Part shown: in pieces, positions 14,384-22,388 of the stretch | Layout: each line of letters opens with the position of its first letter | Numbering within the stretch: position 1 is the first letter of the stretch | The notes under the pieces: generated by a model | Databases searched by the model: none | What the model saw: the letters and a program-made list of their open reading frames with translations, nothing else | Told to the model about the DNA's origin: nothing | Translations under genes and position numbers: made by a program | NCBI GenBank assembly: GCA_002085375.1 | Contig: NATP01000002.1 | Coordinates: forward strand, 1 to 33,057 | From: a candidate division Zixibacteria bacterium 4484_95 | GTDB taxonomy: Bacteria > Zixibacteria > MSB-5A5 > UBA10806 > 4484-95 | Direction of reading: 5' to 3' | Length of the DNA stretch: 33,057 bases

Positions 14384-16812
14384 TGAAACTTTACAAAGAC
14401 AAGATTTTTTTGGTATTTGGCATTGTCGCTGGACTTTTTAGCCTTGTTATTTATTATCTCACCAAAGCTCCAACATTGTCTTTCTGGGATTGTGGTGAGT
14501 TTATAGCCTGTGCAAATATATTGGGTATTCCGCATCCGCCGGGGACACCGCTATATGTCCTTATTGGAAGGTTCTTTACTCTTTTACCATTGCCTTTCAA
14601 TGATGCTGTGAAGGTTAATATCATCAGTGTCATCTCATCAGCCATAGCTGTCTTTGTCGCTTACTGGCTGATAATACGTCTCATTATAGGATTTAAGGAT
14701 GAAAAATTGAGTTTGTGGAGAAAGCTGGCTCTATCAGTAGGCGGTTTTTCAGGTAGTTTGGTGTTGGGTTTTTCATCGACATTCTGGGATAATGCTATTG
14801 AGGCCGAAGTCTATGGGCTGTCGATGATGCTGATACTGATTCTTTGCTATATATTATTGATATGGTCCAACAGGATTGGCCAGCCTGGTTCCGGCAAGTA
14901 TATTGTGGCGATAACATATCTAGCATTTTTAGGAATTGGAATCCATATGACCACCTTTTTAGTGGTGCCCGTTTTGGTTCTTTATATGGCAATCAAAGAC
15001 AGATCTTTGTTAACCGATTGGCGATTCTGGTTAGTTTGGATAATATTGATGATGATAATGAGTTTTCTGGATATTTTTCTGTATGGTGTGGCTGTCCTTC
15101 TTGTCGTATCGGGAATACTTGTATTTACCGCCAAAAGGAGTCCTTATATGCTAAGGTTAGTTTTTGCCTTGACCTTAGCAACGGTTATAGGTTATTCCAC
15201 TCACCTTTATCTTCCAATCAGAGCTCAGCTAAAACCGGCAATTAACGAGAATAACCCCAGTGACTGGCAGAGATTTAAGTCGCTTTTGGAGCGTAAACAA
15301 TATGGCCAGGAATCGATGATTACCCGAATGTTTCATCGCCGCGGTTCTTGGTCCAACCAGTTTGGAGTTCATCCGCATATGGGGTTTTGGGGTTATTTCA
15401 GAGAGCAATATTCAAAACTATGGGCAGCATTTTTATTTTTTGCTATAGGGATATGGGGAATTTATGAAGCTATTCGGCGGGATAGAATAAACGGTGTATG
15501 GATGTTGCTTTTATTTTTAATCTCATCATTGGGATTGGTGTTGTATTTGAATTTTTCAGATGGGACCCGTGGAGCTATCCTCGAAGTCCGCAACAGAGAT
15601 TACTTTTTCACTCCGGGCTTTATGTTTTTTGCATTATTTATAGGTGTGGGTTTAACCGGTCTCTTAAGTGATCTCTCTGCATGGATTAAGGGAAAACCTG
15701 TGCGAAAGGGCCTTTTTATATTAGCTTTGGTGGTTACTTTATTTTTTCCAATTCATACTCTTATGGCAAATTATTTTGTTCATGACCGTTCCAAGAATTT
15801 CATCCCTTGGGATTACGCCTATAACATTCTTATTTCAGTTGATAAAGACGGTGTAGTTTTTACCAATGGTGATAACGATACTTTCCCATTGTGGTATCTC
15901 CAGGAGGTGGAGAAAATTCGTACGGATGTAAAGGTTGTCAATTTGAGTCTTTTGAATACTCCCTGGTATATTCACCAGCTGAAGGACCAGATGGGTGTAC
16001 CGATCAGTTATTCTTATGAGGAAATAGAAAACCTCCGACCGATATGGCTTCCCGACAAGGAGAAAGTATGGAAGGTCCAAGACCAGATGATTCGTCATAT
16101 AATTCAGACTAATAAATGGAAGATTCCAATATATTTTGCTGTGACCGTTTCAACTGCCAACAAACTTGGTCTTGATGATTATATGATAATGGAGGGCATG
16201 GCTTATAGGGTGGTTCCTACCAAGGGGAAGAATAGAATCAACCTTGATTTGATGTGGAAGCGTTATATGGAGGAGTGTAAGTTCCGAGGACTTAACGATC
16301 CCACCGTATACAAAGGTGAAAACGATAATCGGCTTATAGCGAATTATGTGTCGGGATTTTTACAGCTAGCTGATACATTAAGGAACGCAGGACAGATAGA
16401 AAAAGCAATTAAAGCTGCTCGTAAGGGAGTAGAAATTTATCCTAATGAGTGGCGGTCAAGAGCTTATCTTGCTGGGCTATATGTTTTAGCTGGATATACC
16501 GATAGTATAGATAGTGTAGTAGAGGGTTTTAAATCTGGTGATATTGAGAAGATTTATATAAATGCGGCCAGGGAACTTATACTTAAACAAAAATGGGAGG
16601 AAAGCAAACCTCTTTTGTATAAAGCACTTCATTATAACCCAAAGTCGAGGATGGCATTCAACAACTTAATGATAGTGGAAAATCAAGTTAATAATTACCG
16701 TGCTGTTGATAGCCTTGCGGAAATGTGGCGTCAGCTTCATAAAGATAACCCTGCTGCACTTGCTGAGCTTGAAAATCTTTTAAAAGCGCTGGAAGACCGC
16801 CGGGAGAATTAA
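14383..16812 (+). CDS. DUF2723/TMEM260-type membrane glycosyltransferase
   Basis: An 809-residue polytopic membrane protein. The N-terminal segment SFWDCGEF...GIPHPPGTPLYVLIGRFF is the signature of DUF2723, the family of TMEM260, for which an animal member has been shown to be a protein O-mannosyltransferase. The Asp/Glu pair in WDCGEF in the first outer loop resembles the acidic motif of GT-C enzymes. Roughly a dozen membrane helices fill residues 7-470. A large soluble part follows, with FTNGDNDTFPLWYLQEVE near residue 490 and TPR-like helices (IKAARKGVEIYPNEWRSRAYLAGLY) at the end. By family it should transfer sugar from a polyprenyl-phosphate donor outside the membrane. The acceptor is not known. 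Confidence 0.82.
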   Translation: MKLYKDKIFLVFGIVAGLFSLVIYYLTKAPTLSFWDCGEFIACANILGIPHPPGTPLYVLIGRFFTLLPLPFNDAVKVNIISVISSAIAVFVAYWLIIRLIIGFKDEKLSLWRKLALSVGGFSGSLVLGFSSTFWDNAIEAEVYGLSMMLILILCYILLIWSNRIGQPGSGKYIVAITYLAFLGIGIHMTTFLVVPVLVLYMAIKDRSLLTDWRFWLVWIILMMIMSFLDIFLYGVAVLLVVSGILVFTAKRSPYMLRLVFALTLATVIGYSTHLYLPIRAQLKPAINENNPSDWQRFKSLLERKQYGQESMITRMFHRRGSWSNQFGVHPHMGFWGYFREQYSKLWAAFLFFAIGIWGIYEAIRRDRINGVWMLLLFLISSLGLVLYLNFSDGTRGAILEVRNRDYFFTPGFMFFALFIGVGLTGLLSDLSAWIKGKPVRKGLFILALVVTLFFPIHTLMANYFVHDRSKNFIPWDYAYNILISVDKDGVVFTNGDNDTFPLWYLQEVEKIRTDVKVVNLSLLNTPWYIHQLKDQMGVPISYSYEEIENLRPIWLPDKEKVWKVQDQMIRHIIQTNKWKIPIYFAVTVSTANKLGLDDYMIMEGMAYRVVPTKGKNRINLDLMWKRYMEECKFRGLNDPTVYKGENDNRLIANYVSGFLQLADTLRNAGQIEKAIKAARKGVEIYPNEWRSRAYLAGLYVLAGYTDSIDSVVEGFKSGDIEKIYINAARELILKQKWEESKPLLYKALHYNPKSRMAFNNLMIVENQVNNYRAVDSLAEMWRQLHKDNPAALAELENLLKALEDRREN

Positions 16813-16813
16813 A

Positions 16814-17929
16814 GTGGCTCGTATTCTCGCCGTTAACTGGCAGGATTTGAAACATCCTGCATCAGGTGGAGCTGAGATACACCTTGAGGAGATTTTAAGG
16901 AGACTTGTTAAACGGGGACACAAAATCGACCTTTTATGCTGTAATTTTCCGGGTGGTAAAAGAGAGGAAAATGTAGAAGGGGTAAATATAATTAGGCATG
17001 GTTCGAGAACTTTTTTTAATTATGTTGTTCCTCTGGTTTTAAGAAGTTTAATCAAAAAAAATAAGTATGATTTAATATTTGAGGATGTAAACAAAGTACC
17101 ATTTTACACTCCTCTTTACCATAAGTTACCAGTATTGGTGATATTCCACCATCTTTTTGGTGGTTCGATTTTTCGAGAGATAAACTTATTTTTGGGTATA
17201 TATATCTACTTATCAGAAAAGCCCGTTCCTTTATTTTATAAAAAAAATCATCTAATGGTTGTTTCGGAATCGACAGCTCAGGAGATAATTAGTAAGGGTA
17301 TATCCAAGAGCCATGTTCATGTTGTTCATAATGGTATCGACAAGGATGTTTATAATTTCGACAGCAACGTGACAAAGTTTGAAAGGCCTACTATTTTATA
17401 TGTTGGGCGCATAAAAAAATATAAATCGATTGAGACAGCGATTGATGCCATGCCTGGTATATTACAGCGTTTACCAGAGGCGAAATTGGTTATAATCGGG
17501 ACTGGTGACCATTTACCAGTTCTTAAAGAGTACGTAAAGAGAAAACGGCTTACTGACTTCATCGAACTTGAGGGATTTGTGTCGCAGGAGACCAAGATTG
17601 AATATTACAGGAGGTCACACCTTTTGGTTTATCCATCTTATAAAGAGGGCTGGGGTTTAACCAATATTGAGGCGAATGCTTGTGGTACAACTGTTTTGGC
17701 CTCTCGGGTGCCAGGCCTTCGCGATTCAGTCGATGAAGGGAAATCAGGCCTATTATTTGAATATGGAAATGTGAATGAGTTTGTCGAGAAAGTATTAAAA
17801 ATATTAACTGATAATGACTACAGGTCACAACTTGAGAAAGGTGCTTTGGTACATGCTTCCAAATTTTCCTGGGACAAAACCACCGATAAAACCGAGAATC
17901 TAATGGAGCTTATTCTCTCTGGAAAATGA
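16814..17929 (+). CDS. Glycosyltransferase family 4
   Basis: A 371-residue GT-B fold enzyme. The N-terminal acceptor domain begins with RILAVNWQDLKHPASGGAEIHLEE, a glycine-rich start common in GT4 proteins. The C-terminal donor domain opens with ILYVGRIKKYKS and contains the EX7E motif in EGWGLTNIE (Glu278 and Glu286). It uses a nucleotide-activated sugar in the cytoplasm; sugar and acceptor cannot be told from sequence. GTG start one base after the preceding stop. It overlaps the next gene in an ATGA arrangement. Confidence 0.88.
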   Translation: MARILAVNWQDLKHPASGGAEIHLEEILRRLVKRGHKIDLLCCNFPGGKREENVEGVNIIRHGSRTFFNYVVPLVLRSLIKKNKYDLIFEDVNKVPFYTPLYHKLPVLVIFHHLFGGSIFREINLFLGIYIYLSEKPVPLFYKKNHLMVVSESTAQEIISKGISKSHVHVVHNGIDKDVYNFDSNVTKFERPTILYVGRIKKYKSIETAIDAMPGILQRLPEAKLVIIGTGDHLPVLKEYVKRKRLTDFIELEGFVSQETKIEYYRRSHLLVYPSYKEGWGLTNIEANACGTTVLASRVPGLRDSVDEGKSGLLFEYGNVNEFVEKVLKILTDNDYRSQLEKGALVHASKFSWDKTTDKTENLMELILSGK

Positions 17930-18942
17930 AAAAGGTTCGTTGGAATGTCTTTATAGGTCTTTTTATAAGCCTTATACTTGTGATTTATATACTAAGTAGG
18001 GTTGATTATGAGGAGGTGGCAAACGCCTTTTCAGGGGCTTCATATATTTGGACCATACCCACAATGTTGGGAGGGTTATTTGCTATGTGGATAAGGGCTA
18101 TTCGCTGGCGGTGGCTTTTAAAACCTGTAAGGTTATTGAAAATTCACACGTTGTTCTCATCTGTGATGATAGGTTTTATGGCCAATAACCTTCTACCCGC
18201 TCGTATTGGCGAGCTAGTAAGAGCAATATCGCTAAGCAAGAAACATCAGTTGAGTAAATCATCGGTATTTGCCACTGTTGTTGCAGAAAGGGTTTTTGAC
18301 AGTATTGGGTTGTTAATAGTATTCTGGTTAAGCTTTTTTTTTATAGATTATCCTGAAGAGCTTAAGAAAGCCGGGTTTTTTATATTTATATTTATCTGTT
18401 TGATTATGGTTTTTCTTTATCTTCTAAAGATGAAAACTGACTTAGGAGTTAGATTAATCTGCAAGCCGTTAGCAAGATTCTCCGTAAAACTCTCGACAAA
18501 GGTTGAATCTATCCTGAGGAAATTTGCAATTGGTTTATCTGTGTTAACCACTCCATCATCAATAATCATCATTCTATTGATTTCAATTTTTCTCTGGATT
18601 TTCACCGGTCTGACAGGTTATTTGATATTTATTGCATTTGGCCTGTATCCGGAAATCTGGGCTGCTTTTATACTTCTGTTCGTTTCGGTTTTGGCTGTAT
18701 CGTTACCCTCCTCGCCGGGTTATGTTGGCACTTTTCATGCCGCTTGCATTATCGCTTTTAACCTTATAAGTTCATTGGGGATGTTCAACCAGGAGATATC
18801 CAAATCGGTGGCCTTATCTTACTCGGTGGTCTTATGGTCATGCCAGTTTTTCCCGGTAACTATAATCGGGTTGTATTATTTGAAAAAGGAACATTTGAGG
18901 TTTAAGGATATTAAAAAAAAGCAAGTTTTAACTGGACAATAA
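17926..18942 (+). CDS. AglD/LPG-synthase-type flippase-like membrane protein
   Basis: A 338-residue protein with about eight membrane helices, of the UPF0104/AglD family (lysylphosphatidylglycerol synthase transmembrane region). Typical features are WIRAIRWRWLL near residue 56, FMANNLLPARIGELVRA around residue 85, VVAERVFDSIGL, and SLPSSPGYVGTFHA near the C-terminus. Relatives have been linked to lipid or glycolipid translocation and, in archaea, to N-glycosylation. Overlapping the GT4 gene and lying next to a polyprenyl-P-sugar synthase, it may move a lipid-linked sugar across the membrane; this is inference. Confidence 0.83.
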   Translation: MKKVRWNVFIGLFISLILVIYILSRVDYEEVANAFSGASYIWTIPTMLGGLFAMWIRAIRWRWLLKPVRLLKIHTLFSSVMIGFMANNLLPARIGELVRAISLSKKHQLSKSSVFATVVAERVFDSIGLLIVFWLSFFFIDYPEELKKAGFFIFIFICLIMVFLYLLKMKTDLGVRLICKPLARFSVKLSTKVESILRKFAIGLSVLTTPSSIIIILLISIFLWIFTGLTGYLIFIAFGLYPEIWAAFILLFVSVLAVSLPSSPGYVGTFHAACIIAFNLISSLGMFNQEISKSVALSYSVVLWSCQFFPVTIIGLYYLKKEHLRFKDIKKKQVLTGQ

Positions 18943-19158
18943 CTGGTGGGATGTTAACCATTGAAAATGGGAGTAAAGGTGTTCGGGAATGTTCTGAAAG
19001 ATATTGACATAAAATCAGTAATAAGATATAATAATTCTTTGTGGTTTCATGTATTGAAAGTTGAGCAAAGTTACGCCAAGCAAAGTCTGTTTGGCTAGTT
19101 AGACCCTGATACCACATGGAATAGGGTAATTGATGGAATTGTAGTAAAAAGGGACAAT
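18943..19158 (+). other. Intergenic leader of the second glycan transcript
   Basis: This 216-bp stretch contains no gene. It holds the promoter above, a repeated AGCAAAGT octamer (two copies near 19065 and 19080), a hairpin GCCAA/TTGGC, and a weaker ACCCT (19103-19107) to AGGGT (19123-19127) pairing. I found no riboswitch class or tRNA that fits it. Confidence 0.5.
19004..19032 (+). promoter_or_regulatory. Strong sigma70 promoter
   Basis: Consensus TTGACA (19004-19009) and consensus TATAAT (19027-19032) with the optimal 17-base spacer, in the only long gap of the glycan cluster. The leader to the next start is about 120 bases and contains a GCCAA/TTGGC hairpin (19075-19095). Confidence 0.75.
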
Positions 19159-20115
19159 GTGGTCGAAGAAAGATCTTGTGATATATCCGTAATTATACCG
19201 GTATATGACGAAGAAAGTAATGTTCCCTTGCTTTATCCGAAACTAAAGAATGTTTTGGATAAGCTTGGCAAGAACTACGAAATCGTTTATATCGATGATG
19301 GAAGTAGAGATAACACCTTCAACGAATTATCCCGATTACACGCTCAGGATAATAGGGTCCGTGTAATACGCTTTTCAACTAATTTTGGGAAATCAGCTGC
19401 TTATGCCGCTGGTTTCAGATTTGCCATTGGAGATGTCATTATTACTATGGATGGAGATTTACAAGATGATCCGGAAGATATCCCGCTCCTGCTGGGTAAA
19501 ATTAAAGAAGGGAACGATCTTGTTGTGGGATGGAAATACGAGGGGAGAGGACCTAAAAGCAAGTCGATACCATCATGGCTTTTTAATAAAGTTACCCCTT
19601 TGTTAACTCGTATGAAGATTCATGATATGAATTGTCCTTTTAAAGGTTATCGTAAGCATGTAGCTAAAAATCTAGCGGATAAAATATATGGTGAATTATA
19701 TCGATATTTACCGTTAATAGCTAGAAATAGGGGGTATAGAATAGAAGAGGTAAAAGTGAGAAACTTACCACGACAATACGGCCAGAGTAAGTATGGTGTG
19801 TCAAAATTTCTAAAGGGGTTTCTGGATTTCCTTACCATATTGTTTTTGACCCGATTTACAATGAGTCCACTATATTTTTTTGGTACAATTGGTTTAATTT
19901 CTACTTTGATTGGTGGAACTATTGTATTGTTATTATACATTCAAAAGTTCTTTTTTGGTATAAACGTAGGCAACTACATGCCCCTATTCACCCTATCAAT
20001 CCTTATGGTCATTTTTGGGGTTCAATTCATTTCCATTGGGTTACTTGGGGAAATGATAGTCCAAAAAGATAGAGCCCATGCTGATGATTATACAATCGAG
20101 ACGATATTGAAATAG
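19159..20115 (+). CDS. GT2 polyprenyl-phosphate glycosyltransferase (GtrB/DPMS-like)
   Basis: A 318-residue protein with an N-terminal GT-A domain and two C-terminal membrane helices (about residues 230-260 and 270-300), the GtrB/DPMS-like layout. SVIIPVYDEESNV and YIDDGSRDNT bind the nucleotide sugar, and the DGDLQDDP segment includes the metal-binding DXD-type motif. Such enzymes move mannose or glucose from GDP or UDP to undecaprenyl or dolichol phosphate, supplying donors for extracytoplasmic GT-C enzymes. The DUF2723 protein four genes upstream is the obvious candidate user. Start GTG 19159, with AAGGGA four bases upstream. Confidence 0.88.
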   Translation: MVEERSCDISVIIPVYDEESNVPLLYPKLKNVLDKLGKNYEIVYIDDGSRDNTFNELSRLHAQDNRVRVIRFSTNFGKSAAYAAGFRFAIGDVIITMDGDLQDDPEDIPLLLGKIKEGNDLVVGWKYEGRGPKSKSIPSWLFNKVTPLLTRMKIHDMNCPFKGYRKHVAKNLADKIYGELYRYLPLIARNRGYRIEEVKVRNLPRQYGQSKYGVSKFLKGFLDFLTILFLTRFTMSPLYFFGTIGLISTLIGGTIVLLLYIQKFFFGINVGNYMPLFTLSILMVIFGVQFISIGLLGEMIVQKDRAHADDYTIETILK

Positions 20116-20129
20116 AAGGAATTAAAAAA

Positions 20130-20166
20130 GGTGTATGCTATTCACCAAAATCGTGTTGTTTTTTTC
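20130..20166 (+). terminator. Weak possible terminator
   Basis: GGTG (20130-20133) pairs with CACC (20143-20146), with two inner A-T pairs; a T-rich run follows only about 12 bases later. Geometry is poor, so this is a low-confidence call in the 90-bp gap before the split glycosyltransferase. Confidence 0.2.
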
Positions 20167-20205
20167 TTTATCGGTGCAGTGAATGTTAATTAGAGACATA
20201 GAATT

Positions 20206-20805
20206 ATGCCAGGTGAGAAAAGAAAAGTTTTAGTTATCACGCATAATTATCCAATTCCGGATTTCCCACGTGCAATTGGTCCATTTGTAGGTGTGTTAGT
20301 TGAGAATCTAGCAAAGCATTTTCATATGATAGTGTTGGCTCCCAGGTACAGGAATCCATCCTCTGAAAGAAACGGAGTGAAACTGGAGTATTTCGGATAT
20401 TCGTTTAAATCCTGGGAAAAGCTATCATATACGGGACACCTTTTTGCGAAGGTAAGAGGATTTAGACTACATTACCAGTTTTTGGCTTTCTGTTACTTGA
20501 TCTCGAATGTTTTAAAAAGCCTGATTATCGTGAAAAGAGAAAAACCTGATCTTATTCATAGCCAATGGTTTGTGCCTAATGGCCTAGTGGGGCATATAAC
20601 CTCCAGATTAACAGGTATTCCACATATAGTGACTATTCATAGTGACGCTTTTCTTGTTAAGAAAAACAGGATCTTACGTGCCGTTGCTAAAATGGTTTTT
20701 AAAAGGGCAAAACTTGTGATTGCTGTATCGCAGTCAGTAAAAGAGCATGTTGTTGATATTGCTCCTAGAGTGGAGGTGATTTACCCGTGCAACCAACTGT
20801 TCTAA
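20206..20805 (+). CDS. GT4 glycosyltransferase, N-terminal half (split gene)
   Basis: A 199-codon frame corresponding to the acceptor-binding half of a GT4 enzyme: VLVITHNYPIPDFPRAIGPFV at the start, PDLIHSQWFVPNG, GIPHIVTIHSDAF and VIAVSQSVKEHV. It reaches VEVIYP, where intact relatives continue into G(V/I)D...F, but here it reads CNQLF and stops. The donor-binding half follows in another frame (-1), starting inside this one. Either a frameshift with loss of about 20-25 linker residues, or a truly divided two-polypeptide enzyme. The nucleotide-sugar half is needed for catalysis. Confidence 0.75.
   Translation: MPGEKRKVLVITHNYPIPDFPRAIGPFVGVLVENLAKHFHMIVLAPRYRNPSSERNGVKLEYFGYSFKSWEKLSYTGHLFAKVRGFRLHYQFLAFCYLISNVLKSLIIVKREKPDLIHSQWFVPNGLVGHITSRLTGIPHIVTIHSDAFLVKKNRILRAVAKMVFKRAKLVIAVSQSVKEHVVDIAPRVEVIYPCNQLF
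20772..20780 (+). promoter_or_regulatory. Internal Shine-Dalgarno for the split GT4 C-half
   Basis: GGAGGTGAT is a near-perfect complement of the 16S rRNA 3' end and ends 6 bases before the GTG at 20787. It lies inside the coding sequence for RVEVIYP of the N-terminal half, so the C-terminal half could be translated independently or by coupling. Confidence 0.6.
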
Positions 20806-21350
20806 GCGTAGGAAGGTTGGTTCCCCGCAAGGGTCATATATATCTTATAGATGCTATCCATAAGCTGGTTGAACAGGGAATGGATATTAAACTCGTGATT
20901 GTTGGCAAGGGGCCCTTAGAACAAGCTATTCGTGAGAAGGCTAAAGGATTGAATTTTCGCCTGGAGCTTTATTTAAACAACCAAGAGCTTGAGAAAGAAT
21001 ATAAGAACGCTGACGTATTTGTGTTGCCTTCAATTACAGATGACCAGGGTGAAAAAGAAGGGCTGGGTCTTGTTATTTTGGAGGCCATGCACTTTAAGCT
21101 ACCTGTAATAGCATTTGACAATGGTGGAATACGCGAGGCTGTAATTGATGGCTATAACGGAATACTTTTACCTGAAAAAGATGTTGATGGCTTGGTCGCA
21201 GCCATAAAAAAGATTCTAACTGACAATGACTTACGCAAGCACTTGATTGAAACAGCTTACGAGGATGTTCACAAAAGGTTTTCGGTTGAAGCTATAATAA
21301 AACGGCATATTGATGTCTATAATAGTATAATTGGGGGTGCCAATCAATGA
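20787..21350 (+). CDS. GT4 glycosyltransferase, C-terminal donor half
   Basis: A 187-residue frame holding the nucleotide-sugar-binding Rossmann half of a GT4 enzyme: TVLSVGRLVPRKGHIYLIDAI at the start, VIVGKGPLE, VFVLPSITD, the EX7E-type motif in EKEGLGLVILEAM, and DNGGIREAVIDGYNGILLP. It starts at GTG 20787 within the last codons of the N-terminal half and has its own strong ribosome binding site. Without the other half it would lack the acceptor domain. The two would have to associate, as in divided systems such as Alg13/Alg14, or the gene is broken. Confidence 0.75.
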   Translation: MQPTVLSVGRLVPRKGHIYLIDAIHKLVEQGMDIKLVIVGKGPLEQAIREKAKGLNFRLELYLNNQELEKEYKNADVFVLPSITDDQGEKEGLGLVILEAMHFKLPVIAFDNGGIREAVIDGYNGILLPEKDVDGLVAAIKKILTDNDLRKHLIETAYEDVHKRFSVEAIIKRHIDVYNSIIGGANQ

Positions 21351-21371
21351 ACTGGTCTGATAGTATAATTG
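21322..21371 (+). repeat. Two copies of a 12-bp direct repeat
   Basis: ATAGTATAATTG occurs at 21322-21333 and 21360-21371, each preceded by GTCT within a few bases. The first copy is inside the last codons of the GT4 C-half. Possibly a small local duplication; no known function. Confidence 0.4.
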
Positions 21372-21509
21372 TTATCGCATAGTAGTAAACCGTATTTTAA
21401 AGGCGTATTATTGGCTTTTGTTCCGCTGACAATAATTATATGAAACAAGCTTACAAAAGTAAAACTGAGTATTATCAGCAATTCATCGGTTGAACTCTTG
21501 TGTGAGATA

Positions 21510-22388
21510 ATGTCGTATTCTGACTTAGATGGAAACTTATACAAGCACAAGATTTCTGTTTTGATAGTTACTTTCAACAACGCCCATACCATTATTGATT
21601 GTATCGATTCTCTGAAAAGGCAAAGTCTTAAAGATTTTGAAATATTGATAAGAGACAATAACTCAAAAGATTCAACTCTTGATTTGGTAAAACAATATAA
21701 TGATGTTGTTGTATATTCATCACAGAAAAATGAGGGATTTGCTCCGGCGGTAAACTATTTATCTTCAAAAGCAAAGGGTGAATATCTATTTATACTCAAT
21801 CCTGATTGTGTTTGTCCGCCAGAGACTCTTGAGGTCCTATACGAGTTTGAGCAAAAAAAAAATGGAGTGATATCACCGCTTCTGGTTTATCCTGATGGCC
21901 GGTTTCAACCATCAGCCAGAACATTTCCCGATTATAAAAATATACTGTTCTCTAGAAGGTCTCCTTTGTATATGCTGGGTCTAACAAGGGTAGATAAGGC
22001 GGGATATATACAGCCCGAAATGCCAACAAAGGTTCAGGCGGTATCGGCTACTGCACTATTTTTGGCTAAGAAGGTTTTCAATTCTGTGGGTGGTTTTGAT
22101 GAACGTTTTTTTTTGTATCTTGAAGACATTGACCTATGTTTGCGCCTTGGTGCCCGAGATATAGATATCTGGTATATGCCATCGCTAAAAATTCGGCATA
22201 GCCTGGGAGCAAGTTCCTCGAAATCTCGGGTCAGGTCTATGTATCATCATCACATCTCGATGTTAAAATATTTTAAAAAACATTTTCCCCGAAACCATGT
22301 AAAGAATTTTGTATTAACGTTATTATTGGCATTTGGCTTTTTAATTTCGTTGACATTCATGGTGCTTAGAATTAGAAAGAAGATATGA
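21510..22388 (+). CDS. GT2 glycosyltransferase (rhamnosyltransferase-like)
   Basis: A 292-residue GT-A enzyme resembling WbbL/RfbF-type rhamnosyl or galactofuranosyl transferases. Features are SVLIVTFNNAHTIIDCIDSL, IRDNNSKDST, the NPDC segment in place of a classic DXD, SATALFLAKKVFNSVGGFDERFFLYLEDIDLC (donor and acceptor loop), and one C-terminal membrane segment. The ATG at 21510 is preferred over the TTG at 21498 because the family usually begins a few residues before SVLIVTFN. It overlaps the next gene by 4 bases. The gap before it (21351-21509) holds only the 12-bp repeat. Confidence 0.85.
   Translation: MSYSDLDGNLYKHKISVLIVTFNNAHTIIDCIDSLKRQSLKDFEILIRDNNSKDSTLDLVKQYNDVVVYSSQKNEGFAPAVNYLSSKAKGEYLFILNPDCVCPPETLEVLYEFEQKKNGVISPLLVYPDGRFQPSARTFPDYKNILFSRRSPLYMLGLTRVDKAGYIQPEMPTKVQAVSATALFLAKKVFNSVGGFDERFFLYLEDIDLCLRLGARDIDIWYMPSLKIRHSLGASSSKSRVRSMYHHHISMLKYFKKHFPRNHVKNFVLTLLLAFGFLISLTFMVLRIRKKI

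Noticed and set aside
19040-19158. tRNA or known riboswitch in the leader
   Set aside because: The hairpins do not form a cloverleaf and no riboswitch class consensus can be matched.
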